Origin: Candidatus Saccharimonadota bacterium
GTDB lineage: Bacteria; Patescibacteriota; Saccharimonadia; Saccharimonadales; UBA4665
Reading direction: 5' to 3'
Assembly: GCA_014377695.1 (NCBI GenBank)
Contig: JACMPA010000020.1
Coordinates: 1-48,403, forward strand
Length of the DNA: 48,403 nt
Part shown: one piece after another, positions 15,348 through 23,090 of the stretch
How positions within the stretch are numbered: the stretch's first letter is position 1
Layout: the number at the start of each line of letters is the position of its first letter
Notes under the pieces: model-generated
What the model was told of the DNA's origin: nothing
Seen by the model: only the letters and a program-made list of their open reading frames with translations
Database searches by the model: none
Made by a program: the position numbers and the translations under genes

Positions 15348-16019
15348 CTACGGTGAAAAGCTAACGTTCGGTAGGATTGAGTTTTCGAAGTCAGCCGTTG
15401 CAGAAGTACCTTCGGTCCAGATTTCTAATGTGTTGTCGCGTAGTGGCACAACTATCATTGTGCCCTGCTTGCCGGATAATATCTGGCCACTCAATCGAGT
15501 ACCGATAGTATTGGGAACTTTAGGAAAGGCGTATGGTGCCGCAGTTAGTTTTTGATTCTTGATGAGTCCCTGGAATGTCTGGAGCACGGTAGCGTATGAT
15601 TGACCAATCACCTTCGTCCTAAGTGCGAAACTACTAGTCTGTGATGTGACAGATGGAACGTAGTTAGGGTTAAAGTACCCGTCGATGTTACTACCCTCGT
15701 TAGACTGCTCGACAACATAGGCACTCCATGTTTTAGGGTACTGTACCAGCAAGCTTCCATAGGCAGCCGGACCGTTATACGTCTTGAGCGGGTTTTTTGC
15801 TTGCTCTGCGAACTCCGCTGCTTTCTTTGCGCCGTCTTTTTGAACCGCGGCCTCGACAGCCACTGCTGATTTATCATCACTGTTGTTTTTATAGTCTTGC
15901 ATGTTAGTAAACGCATACACGCCAAACACAAGCGCAACTACAAACAGCAAACTTACCCCCACAAGCGGCAGTACTAACACATTCAATGCACCGCGTTCGT
16001 TTGGCTGTAACCTAATCAT
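15348..16019 (-). CDS. Hypothetical membrane-anchored protein
   Basis: 223 residues, not recognised. A single N-terminal membrane helix (about residues 12-35, VLVLPLVGVSLLFVVALVFGVYAF) follows a short basic cytoplasmic start. A charged coiled-coil-like stretch (40-80) leads to an exported domain with YGSLLVQYPKTWSAYVVE and a late DNTLEIWTEG, the 'bacterial lipoprotein/PsbP-like' pattern of a beta domain built around 'v-y-P-k-g-W'. Possible PsbP/Mog1-like fold, low certainty. TACTAT lies 7 nt upstream of the ATG. Confidence 0.65.
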   Translation of the reverse strand: MIRLQPNERGALNVLVLPLVGVSLLFVVALVFGVYAFTNMQDYKNNSDDKSAVAVEAAVQKDGAKKAAEFAEQAKNPLKTYNGPAAYGSLLVQYPKTWSAYVVEQSNEGSNIDGYFNPNYVPSVTSQTSSFALRTKVIGQSYATVLQTFQGLIKNQKLTAAPYAFPKVPNTIGTRLSGQILSGKQGTMIVVPLRDNTLEIWTEGTSATADFENSILPNVSFSP

Positions 16020-16052
16020 TACCGTAATAGTACTCTACTGACGGCTTTTAAT

Positions 16053-16559
16053 TCAAGTTTTGTTTACCCTACCGTACTCATACATAAAAACTCCACCTTT
16101 AGTACACACCGGTTTCTTAGACGGTACTGCAAACGCAAAGCTCACAAGCTTGACTGGCTTACGAGCATATTGCACAATTTTTGTATCCAACCGATTCATA
16201 ATTCTGGGTAGTCCAAAAATGAATATAACATCGGCGGTGGGCCACGGCCGAGTCCAAAAATTGGCCAAGTGCACCGAAACTAATGTACGGTAGCGCCAGC
16301 AGCGTATTTTACAGAACATCACCAGCAATGGGTTAAGTTCAAATCCGACTGCATAGACTCCGCGCTGTGCCGCCGCCACGAGCACCTTACCATCACCACA
16401 ACCGAGCTCTAATAACGTCTGGCCCGGATGTAAATCTGCTAGCTCCAAGGCAATCTTCATTTGCTTCGTCAACGTCGGTAGATATGGTGGACCAAATGCC
16501 AGCACAAACCCAAAACAGGCTATGAACAGTAGTAGTATGGGGCCAACTACACTTAGCAT
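16053..16559 (-). CDS. Membrane-anchored class I SAM methyltransferase, FAM173/ATPSCKMT-like
   Basis: 168 residues. An N-terminal membrane helix (1-22) is followed by FGPPYLPTLTKQM and then motif I LLELGCGDGKVLVAAAQRG (about 50-68), VGFELNPLLV (motif II) and DVIFIFGLPRIM. The proline-rich entry before the helix, the D-G-K-x-x-x-A-A and the 'G-F-E-L-N-P' resemble the FAM173/ATPSCKMT family that trimethylates a lysine of the ATP synthase c subunit in mitochondria. The bacterial substrate is unknown. It lies 3 nt after the xseB stop and is probably cotranscribed. Confidence 0.75.
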   Translation of the reverse strand: MLSVVGPILLLFIACFGFVLAFGPPYLPTLTKQMKIALELADLHPGQTLLELGCGDGKVLVAAAQRGVYAVGFELNPLLVMFCKIRCWRYRTLVSVHLANFWTRPWPTADVIFIFGLPRIMNRLDTKIVQYARKPVKLVSFAFAVPSKKPVCTKGGVFMYEYGRVNKT

Positions 16560-16561
16560 AC

Positions 16562-16756
16562 CTAACCCCTGACGCTGTTCAACTTCTCGATTTTGTTCTC
16601 AGCGGTTTTTAGATACTTCTCAAGTTTTGAAATGAGCTCTAAGCCTCGTTCATATTTCTGAACCGCAATATCGACATCGATAGTATCTTGCTGCAAATCA
16701 AGCACGATTGTTTCGAGCTCATCGCTCAACGCTCCGTAGTCAACTTCTTTTGTCAT
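16562..16756 (-). CDS. xseB: Exodeoxyribonuclease VII small subunit
   Basis: 64 residues, helical. ALSDELETIVLDLQQDTID followed by DVDIAVQKYERGLELI matches the canonical XseB helix-turn-helix hairpin, with the conserved E-L-E-x-I-V and Y-x-x-G-x-x-L. Several copies bind XseA. Its ATG overlaps the xseA TGA by 4 bp. Confidence 0.95.
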   Translation of the reverse strand: MTKEVDYGALSDELETIVLDLQQDTIDVDIAVQKYERGLELISKLEKYLKTAENKIEKLNSVRG

Positions 16757-17877
16757 ATTGTTTCTCCTACTTGAGCTATTACTTTTCCATCACTAAATGT
16801 TATGTCTATGCTAGCACCTTTGGTAAGTTGTTTGCTGCTCCGAACTGTTGCCCCATCGCTCCGGACAATCGCATACCCGCGCCGCAGTACTGCCTGCGGA
16901 CTTAAGGCGTGGAGTAGTTGTTGTTGACTAGTCAAAGTTTGCTGGGCATCGTGGAAGATAGTGCTCATTGCCTGCGCCAAACTTTGGCGCAGTTCCCGCT
17001 GTTGGCGCAGATTGTAGCGCAGACTCGCTTGCATCAGTAACTCTAAATCAGCTCGCTCGTCTGCCAAACCGCGTAGCACGGTCTGCTTGTCTGGAACTAA
17101 CAGCTCAGCGGCATTACTTGGCGTACTGGCCCGCTGGTCGGCCGCTAGCTCAGCTAAGCTTATATCAATTTCGTGGCCAATGGCCACGAGCGTCGGTACC
17201 CGTGAGCCGGCAACGGCGCGAGTCACCTGTTCGTGGCTAAATGCCGCGAGATCTTCGGCGCTACCGCCACCTCGGATCAACACAATCACCTCCGGCGGTG
17301 CAGCCAAACTGTTCAACTGACTAATCGCTTCAACGATTTGCCCTGGTGCTGGCTCACCTTGAACCTGCACGTCGACGTGTAAAACATGCACGCCCTGCCA
17401 GCGAGCATTCAGAATTTTGGTAAAGTCGGCGTAAGCCGCCGACTCACCAGACGTTACCAAGCCTATACGGCTTGGTGGATACGGTAATTCTCGCTTGCGT
17501 TCATCATTAAACAATCCCTCGCCACTCAGCTTGGCTTGCAGCAAATCTGCGGCCTTACGGATTGAACCTGCGCCCGCTGGCATGATGCTCGTGAGGTTTA
17601 GGCTAAACCCAAACTGGGGGTGCATACGTGGTACTGCGCGGACGTTGAGCAGCATCCCGTCCTCAAGTGGTCCAGGCAATTGATATACGGTTCCAAAGCA
17701 ACGGACGCTAGCCTCATCATCCTTCAAATCAAAATAAACCCAACGATTCTTGCTTACCCTGAAGTTAGCTAGTTCACCAGTAATAAATATCGACGGGAAC
17801 GAAAATTCCATGGTCTGGTTCAAGACCGCAACAAATTCACTTACGCCGAATGCTACTTCCCCGGTACGTGGATCCAC
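16753..17877 (-). CDS. xseA: Exodeoxyribonuclease VII large subunit
   Basis: 374 residues, shorter than the usual 400-450. An N-terminal OB-fold (VSEFVAVLNQTMEFSFPSIFITGELANF) binds DNA. The catalytic half has RIGLVTSGESAAYADF, VIVLIRGGGSAEDLAAF and VAIGHEIDISLAELAADQRASTPSNAAEL, all diagnostic. The coiled-coil region before the C-terminus looks shortened. The start is GTG at 17877, 5 nt after the stop of the flippase-like gene; no ATG fits the N-terminus. The enzyme degrades single-stranded DNA in repair. Confidence 0.95.
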   Translation of the reverse strand: MDPRTGEVAFGVSEFVAVLNQTMEFSFPSIFITGELANFRVSKNRWVYFDLKDDEASVRCFGTVYQLPGPLEDGMLLNVRAVPRMHPQFGFSLNLTSIMPAGAGSIRKAADLLQAKLSGEGLFNDERKRELPYPPSRIGLVTSGESAAYADFTKILNARWQGVHVLHVDVQVQGEPAPGQIVEAISQLNSLAAPPEVIVLIRGGGSAEDLAAFSHEQVTRAVAGSRVPTLVAIGHEIDISLAELAADQRASTPSNAAELLVPDKQTVLRGLADERADLELLMQASLRYNLRQQRELRQSLAQAMSTIFHDAQQTLTSQQQLLHALSPQAVLRRGYAIVRSDGATVRSSKQLTKGASIDITFSDGKVIAQVGETI

Positions 17878-17882
17878 GTCTT

Positions 17883-18932
17883 TTATACCTCGGTCTTTAG
17901 TTTTGCTTTGCGAATAAATCGGTTGTAGAAGTAATAGCCCGGGGGAATCTGCAATGCGGTGTTCAGGATGCGGTACATAACCGTCACTGGCAAACTAACT
18001 CCTGGTGATATGCCAGCTGTGGCCAGCACGGTAGTCATTAATCCCTCGTACACACCTACGCCGCCCGGCAGTACGCTAACTAATCCGGCAACGTTCGCAA
18101 TACCGTAGGCTAGCACGATCGCGCCGATATCCACCCAATCACCAAAGGCAATGTACACTACGTAAATCACTAGTACCTCGACGAGATTACCAACAACGGC
18201 CCACCAAAACGGCGCAATTAGCTCGCGCCACCTAGACCGTAATTCCACATATGTTTCATGGAATTCCGTAAAGGCATCCTTGGCTTTATTGATATTTATG
18301 GTTTCTGGGTGGCGTGGTCGAACGATCTGGATGACTCGGTTCACAGCTTTGGTAACAACCGTAAAAAAGGCATTAATACGTGATTTACTGCCGATGATGT
18401 AGGCAAACAGCGCCGTACCTGCCAACACCACCATAGCAATTGACGTACCAATGAACGTTGTTAGGTTACTGGCGCTACCATGAATCGACAAAATGAACAT
18501 CGCCGGTAGCAGTAGGACCTCGAACGACAAAAATAGTAGCACTAACTTCATAGTTTGAACCGACGTTGACTGTGCCGGCCGCGCCCCAAACGACTTCATC
18601 CGTAATCCAAAATACGATATACCCGACACCCCGCCGCTTGGAAACACGTGGTTCACGAAGTTTAGTTCCAACGACGCTTTTATTAAATTCTTATAGCTAA
18701 TCTTTGTACCGACGATACCGAACATCCGCTGATACATCCGAGCTTGCGAATGATAGCTCAACGCTTCCAGCGGGATTATTAGCAGTAGCACCCAAACATT
18801 CACCTTCCGTAAATTTGTCACCGTCTCCATTAACTGGTCGCGGGTGGCGTACACTAAACCGGCCAACGCCAGCAAGGTAACGATGTTGAGGATTAATTTC
18901 CAGCGACGTGCAAAAAATGATTTTTGGGCCAT
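17883..18932 (-). CDS. Lysylphosphatidylglycerol synthase TM-region (YbhN/flippase-like) membrane protein
   Basis: 349 residues with about eight membrane helices. The family signature NHVFPSGGVSGISYFGLRM (residues about 92-110) and the second hallmark SVLPGGVGVYEGLMTTVLA (about 287-305) are both present, with the long charged cytoplasmic loop after the fifth helix. The domain is found alone in many bacteria and in the MprF N-terminus, where it flips lipids; here it has no synthase domain. It is first in the operon with xseA, xseB and the methyltransferase. Confidence 0.9.
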   Translation of the reverse strand: MAQKSFFARRWKLILNIVTLLALAGLVYATRDQLMETVTNLRKVNVWVLLLIIPLEALSYHSQARMYQRMFGIVGTKISYKNLIKASLELNFVNHVFPSGGVSGISYFGLRMKSFGARPAQSTSVQTMKLVLLFLSFEVLLLPAMFILSIHGSASNLTTFIGTSIAMVVLAGTALFAYIIGSKSRINAFFTVVTKAVNRVIQIVRPRHPETININKAKDAFTEFHETYVELRSRWRELIAPFWWAVVGNLVEVLVIYVVYIAFGDWVDIGAIVLAYGIANVAGLVSVLPGGVGVYEGLMTTVLATAGISPGVSLPVTVMYRILNTALQIPPGYYFYNRFIRKAKLKTEV

Positions 18933-18940
18933 ATCTGTGT

Positions 18941-18946
18941 ATTATA
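18941..18946 (-). promoter_or_regulatory. -10 TATAAT of the flippase-like/xseAB operon
   Basis: Perfect TATAAT on the minus strand, 8 nt before the ATG at 18932; leaderless-type. Confidence 0.6.
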
Positions 18947-19002
18947 TCCGATGCGACGCAACTTGCATCATGCTAAACAACCCTAAATGACCACCGTTAC
19001 GC

Positions 19003-19008
19003 TATACT
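19003..19008 (+). promoter_or_regulatory. -10 TATACT of the Trm11-like/rpmA operon
   Basis: TATACT lies 7 nt before the ATG at 19016, with no Shine-Dalgarno between. Confidence 0.55.
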
Positions 19009-19015
19009 ACTAGTA

Positions 19016-20203
19016 ATGGATGAACTCAAAAGCCTAGTATTACTTGGTCGCCAGCCGGCATTGGGCCTGGCAGAACTCGAGAGTTTGTATGGCAATGACA
19101 CGGTGGTTGCCCTCGGCGCACAAGCAGCCGCTCTGACGATCGAGACTGAAAAGATTGCGTTCGAACGCCTCGGTGGATCTGTTAAACTTGGCAATATTTT
19201 AGGCCGCCTCGACACTGTTAACTGGGGTGACATCGAGCGCTATATCGTCAAGCACGTCGCGCCAGAAGCTGCTTCGTTGCCCGAAGGCAAAATTCAAATT
19301 GGTATTAGCGTTTACGGCTTCAGCGAATCCGCCCTGCGTATCCAAGCCACCGGCTTGAGCCTCAAAAAAGCTATCAAAAAAGCTGGCCGTAGCGTCCGCC
19401 TAACGCCAAACCAGGAACCGGCCCTGTCGAGCGCTCAGGTCCAGCATAACCACCTTACTGGCCCAACTGGTTGGGAATTAATGATTGTTCGCGACAACGA
19501 ACAAACTTTCATCGCCCGCACCACGGTCATCCAGGACATCGCCAGCTACACCATTCGTGACCGTGACCGCCCAAAGCGCGATGCTCGCGTCGGCATGCTG
19601 CCCCCTAAATTAGCCCAGATCCTAATCAACCTGGCCGCCGGCCAACTCGATCCAGCCGGCAAAACTGTCCTTGATCCATTTTGTGGTACGGGTGTCGTTC
19701 TGCAGGAAGCCGAACTCATGGGCTTTGGCGTCTACGGTACCGATCTCGAACCGCGCATGATTGACTACACCGCTCACAACCTCGAATGGTTTGGCGAGCG
19801 TTACGAACACCCTAGCCCGGCCGTACTCGAAATCGGCGATGCTACCCGCCACCAATGGCAGTCACCAATCGATATCGTGGCCTGCGAAACCTTCCTTGGT
19901 AAACCGTTTGCTAGCACGCCGTCACCAGCCATGGTCGCCACCACAGCTAGTGATTGCAACGTCATCATCAAAAAGTTTCTGCGTAACATTCACGGCCAAT
20001 TACAGCCCGGCACCCGCCTCTGCGTAGCTGTCCCAGCCTGGCAAATCCGCAAAAACGAATTTAAGCACCTGCCTTTGGTTGACTCTCTCGAGGAATTGGG
20101 CTATAATCAAGTTCGATTTGAGCATGTAGAAAGCAACGCGCTTCTCTACTACCGGGAAGACCAAGTGGTTGCCCGCGAACTGCTCGTAATAAAGAGGAAT
20201 TAA
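19016..20203 (+). CDS. Trm11/TrmG10-like RNA methyltransferase
   Basis: 395 residues. An N-terminal THUMP-like region (about 70-170) is followed by the linker RDRDRPKRDARVGMLPPKLA (181-200), which parallels 'RP-hPg-m-PklA' of COG1041 G10 methyltransferases, and SAM motif I DPFCGTG (220-226). Motif IV, normally D/N-P-P-Y, reads ACETFLGKP (289-297), so the base-flipping tetrapeptide is replaced. The target may be tRNA guanosine, but the altered motif makes this uncertain. The L27 gene follows 5 nt after the stop, suggesting a translation-linked role. Confidence 0.8.
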   Translation: MDELKSLVLLGRQPALGLAELESLYGNDTVVALGAQAAALTIETEKIAFERLGGSVKLGNILGRLDTVNWGDIERYIVKHVAPEAASLPEGKIQIGISVYGFSESALRIQATGLSLKKAIKKAGRSVRLTPNQEPALSSAQVQHNHLTGPTGWELMIVRDNEQTFIARTTVIQDIASYTIRDRDRPKRDARVGMLPPKLAQILINLAAGQLDPAGKTVLDPFCGTGVVLQEAELMGFGVYGTDLEPRMIDYTAHNLEWFGERYEHPSPAVLEIGDATRHQWQSPIDIVACETFLGKPFASTPSPAMVATTASDCNVIIKKFLRNIHGQLQPGTRLCVAVPAWQIRKNEFKHLPLVDSLEELGYNQVRFEHVESNALLYYREDQVVARELLVIKRN

Positions 20204-20208
20204 ACTAT

Positions 20209-20481
20209 ATGTCACACGTTAAAGCAGGCGGCACATCGAAAAATACCCGCGATAGTCCCGGCCAGCGCCTCGGGGTAAAACTATTTGGCGGCCAATCAGT
20301 TAAGAACGGTCAAGTTATCGTTCGTCAGACCGGTTCTAACAAGCGTGGCGGCAAAGGCACCATGGTTAGCCGTAATTACACGATTCATGCAACAATGGAC
20401 GGCATCGTTCAATACACAACCCGTCGGGTTCGCCTCTTCTCAGGCAAGAGCGTCAGCCGTGTCGAAGTCACTGTAGTCTAG
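20209..20481 (+). CDS. rpmA: 50S ribosomal protein L27
   Basis: 90 residues. The N-terminus SHVKAGGTSKNTRDSPGQRLGVKLFGG is the L27 hallmark, followed by GQVIVRQTGSNKRGGKG. The N-terminal tail reaches the peptidyl-transferase centre. The N-terminal cleaved extension known in Firmicutes is absent. The usual partner L21 (rplU) is not adjacent; instead L27 is coupled to a methyltransferase. AGAGGA precedes the ATG by about 10 nt, and a strong terminator follows. Confidence 0.97.
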   Translation: MSHVKAGGTSKNTRDSPGQRLGVKLFGGQSVKNGQVIVRQTGSNKRGGKGTMVSRNYTIHATMDGIVQYTTRRVRLFSGKSVSRVEVTVV

Positions 20482-20503
20482 TCTCTACGAGATTATACAT
20501 ACT

Positions 20504-20531
20504 AAAAAGAGCCGTATTTGCGGCTCTTTTT
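20504..20531. terminator. Intrinsic terminator between rpmA and the Fic-like gene
   Basis: An 11-bp arm AAAAAGAGCCG, a 6-nt loop TATTTG and the exact complement ending in T5, with more T following. The A-run on the left makes it usable from both sides. Confidence 0.9.
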
Positions 20532-20547
20532 CTTTTTAATGAACTCA

Positions 20548-21909
20548 CTAGTTAGTAGTCGCCTTGGGACTACCGAGCCGGTGCCGGGCGATTGCAAGCC
20601 CCGCTTGGCTACTCGATTGCTTCACAGCGATAAAAGGTCCTGGTTTGTAGCTACCTGGTGCCCGATACGGCATAGGTTTGGGTATGACGGTAGCATGTAG
20701 CCCATCTCGTACATCACCTGTTGCATAGTCGTAGAGTATCGGTAATTTGTCTTCGTCAGATGATGATTTTATCAAACGCTTTAAGAACTCCTTGCGCTGG
20801 ACACGATTCTCTTCGATCAGTGCCCGTGCGCCCGCATCATCGATGCCACTCAGTACCGCGTCCACAAGACCTGGCCACTTGGCTTCATCATGTGATCCAT
20901 GCTCATTACGCAGAGCCGACAGCTGCTGCGGATCGGCATGTCGCATGATGTATGCCGGTCCGGCATCGATTGTCTGAAGCACATTGATTGCCATTTGGCG
21001 CAATGCCTCATCCTTGATACCAATGAGCTTTCTAGTCAGAGCCGGCCGATCGTTGTGATTGGGCCAATACGCGCTAGCCCAGTCAAGCGTCCGACGCTGC
21101 TCTGCCGGCAATCGTTCCTGCTGAAACGCCACCCGCTCACGCGAACTAATCGAGACAAACGAGAAGCTACGGCGGGCCTCCTGGGTAAAACCTAAACGCT
21201 TACGCATCGCTTCTTGATCGTACTGGGAGCCGTCATAGCCATAGGCTATTAGCTCGTAGAGTGCTCTAGCGGTGCGTTTGTTGCCATCCTTCATCATCTG
21301 CATGGCGACGAAGCCTTCGGCGGCCACTAAGCCGGCTTCGATCATCTTGCCATCAGCTGCAAATTTCTTGACCGTATCCAGTACCGTACCTAATACCTCG
21401 TCAACGTCTTCAGGATGAACGCCGATGGTGCCAACTTTTCTCTCATCGCCAGTACCGATTCCTAACGTTGTCTCTTTCGTAGAAAGGTTTGATTCACCTG
21501 CTGGAAGCGGGTACAGTGCCTTGTTGATTTCAACCACTAAGGATTTCGCATCCTCGACAGTTGCACGTTTAATAACTTCGGCTCTGACATCGGAGTCAGC
21601 TAACTTTCTATCTTTATCGTAGGCACCAATAAGCTGCAACAGCGCTGCAGCATCTTTAAATTCACCTTCTCCGCCCACGTATGCGTCCCCTTGCTCAAGC
21701 TCGGTTTGGCTCGGTATCCGGTCTATGATCTGACGGTTCAGCCTCAGCGGTGGTACCGACGGTTCAAAATTCGGTATGTCCGTAATCATTACTGAAGGCC
21801 CGGAAAGTGTTGTTTCTGGCACTTGAAGGATCGCAAAATCAGGGACCGAGTCAATGAATCCCGGTGTACTAGGAGGCAATGGCTGAGATGTTGACGTAGT
21901 TTCTGACAT
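20548..21909 (-). CDS. Fic/Doc-fold protein lacking the catalytic histidine
   Basis: 453 residues. The N-terminal 60 residues are rich in proline, serine and threonine. A helical domain contains QMMKDGNKRTARALYEL from residue 204; aligned to the Fic motif HPFx(D/E)GN(G/K)R(T/S)xR it keeps D208, G209, N210, R212 and R215 but has Q204 for the histidine. Upstream KMIEAGLVAAEGFVAM is the helix expected before the motif. A glutamate-containing inhibitory helix was not found. The C-terminal 200 residues are unrecognised. If folded like Fic it may bind a nucleotide without AMPylating. It shares its promoter design with the next gene. Confidence 0.65.
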   Translation of the reverse strand: MSETTSTSQPLPPSTPGFIDSVPDFAILQVPETTLSGPSVMITDIPNFEPSVPPLRLNRQIIDRIPSQTELEQGDAYVGGEGEFKDAAALLQLIGAYDKDRKLADSDVRAEVIKRATVEDAKSLVVEINKALYPLPAGESNLSTKETTLGIGTGDERKVGTIGVHPEDVDEVLGTVLDTVKKFAADGKMIEAGLVAAEGFVAMQMMKDGNKRTARALYELIAYGYDGSQYDQEAMRKRLGFTQEARRSFSFVSISSRERVAFQQERLPAEQRRTLDWASAYWPNHNDRPALTRKLIGIKDEALRQMAINVLQTIDAGPAYIMRHADPQQLSALRNEHGSHDEAKWPGLVDAVLSGIDDAGARALIEENRVQRKEFLKRLIKSSSDEDKLPILYDYATGDVRDGLHATVIPKPMPYRAPGSYKPGPFIAVKQSSSQAGLAIARHRLGSPKATTN

Positions 21910-21932
21910 GTTTGTTTTGATTTAACAATTTT

Positions 21933-21961
21933 ACTGTAGCAAATAATTGCTTATTTGTCAA
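21933..21961 (-). promoter_or_regulatory. Promoter with internal inverted-repeat operator, Fic-like gene
   Basis: On the minus strand -35 TTGACA (21956-21961), 17-bp spacer, -10 TACAGT (21933-21938). An inverted repeat AGCAA-N4-TTGCT (21938-21951) lies between the boxes and touches the -10. The ATG at 21909 follows an A-rich leader of about 20 nt without Shine-Dalgarno. Confidence 0.8.
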
Positions 21962-22069
21962 TTTTCATGCACTGCCCTAGCTTATTTAACGTCATGACGC
22001 CAACCTAATGTGCGAGGCTAGGCCTAACTCACGGAGTGCTATTATAATTTCACACTCTTTTAATTACAT

Positions 22070-23035
22070 TCAAGACAGTTTTTTAATACTAGCTATCTGT
22101 GGCAGTAGTGTGTCTGCCTTATAGTCTCGATCGTCAAGGTAACGCTGCATTTCTAAAATTCGCGAATCAAATCCATAGTCAACCGTAGAATGGGCACCCG
22201 TTGGTGTTGGCCCCTCATAGGGGCTTGTTAAAGCTGGCGTTGAAAAGTATCCAACAACTGGGGCCGGCCTATCAATAGCGTTGTCTTCCTCGTAGACTGT
22301 TACCTGAGAAAAGCCGTCTTGGACCTGATCAGCACGTGCAATGAGTAAATTCACCTCCGTTGTATCAAGCAAATCCAATCGATCATATCTTGATACGAGT
22401 CCGCGCATTGCAGCGAGACTCTCTTTGAGCTGACCACCTGACACTGACCAGTCATCCAAAAGCACAACTTTTGTGTTGGCAGCATCAAGGGCCTGAATTA
22501 TGCCTCTATCTGCATCGGGGTTAACGCCTAAAACTTGAATCCGATCTGCTAAATCTGGGCGGTTTTGGTGCAGATACGACAGAGTCTCGCCTGTTAGTAG
22601 ACCTTGGCTCTTGTCAGCCGAATGTTGGCGAACAAAATAAGCGACCCGACTGCCCGGCCGAGCATCCAGATATTCGACCTGACGATCAGCAAGACCCTTC
22701 ACAGCTTGTTCCCTGTCCGCAACCGACAAGTAGACCGTTTCGTTGGCAAACCGTTTAGTCAGCTCCTGAATAGTTTGACCTTTTGGCGTATGGTCGTCAC
22801 TAGCCGCAGCAGAGACGGTACTAAGGTAATCGAAATAGTTAGTAATGAGCTCTCGTTCAGCAACGGAGCGCTCTGATCCATATGCAAACATATCATAGCG
22901 ATCATACACCGTTATATCTGCCGAAAAGTCGTCATGGCCTAACCGGTCAACTAATGGCAGCAGCTCTGTGCCAAGAACTAATACCTGACGCTCTGGTGAT
23001 GGTGGTTGTGTGTGTTGATCGGGAAATTCTGACAT
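22070..23035 (-). CDS. Phosphoribosyltransferase-like protein of unknown substrate
   Basis: 321 residues, soluble. Residues around 190-205 read VVLLDDWSVSGGQLKESL, matching the PRPP-binding loop of type I phosphoribosyltransferases (hydrophobic strand, two acidic residues, S/T-G-G) but with Q where a threonine is normal. The preceding strand and IQVLGVNPDADRGIIQAL resemble an upstream Rossmann-like unit. The N-terminus (MSEFPDQHTQPPSPERQV) is proline-rich like that of the Fic-like protein. Not recognised as a purine, pyrimidine or competence protein. Has a near-identical promoter to the Fic-like gene. Confidence 0.55.
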   Translation of the reverse strand: MSEFPDQHTQPPSPERQVLVLGTELLPLVDRLGHDDFSADITVYDRYDMFAYGSERSVAERELITNYFDYLSTVSAAASDDHTPKGQTIQELTKRFANETVYLSVADREQAVKGLADRQVEYLDARPGSRVAYFVRQHSADKSQGLLTGETLSYLHQNRPDLADRIQVLGVNPDADRGIIQALDAANTKVVLLDDWSVSGGQLKESLAAMRGLVSRYDRLDLLDTTEVNLLIARADQVQDGFSQVTVYEEDNAIDRPAPVVGYFSTPALTSPYEGPTPTGAHSTVDYGFDSRILEMQRYLDDRDYKADTLLPQIASIKKLS

Positions 23036-23059
23036 GTTTATTTTTAGATTTATAACTGA

Positions 23060-23088
23060 ATTATAGCAAATTGTTGCTGTTTTGTCAA
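23060..23088 (-). promoter_or_regulatory. Promoter with the same internal operator, PRTase-like gene
   Basis: Minus strand -35 TTGACA (23083-23088), 17-bp spacer, -10 TATAAT (23060-23065), and the inverted repeat AGCAA-N4-TTGCT (23065-23078) at exactly the same place as in the Fic-like promoter. Confidence 0.85.
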
Positions 23089-23090
23089 TG

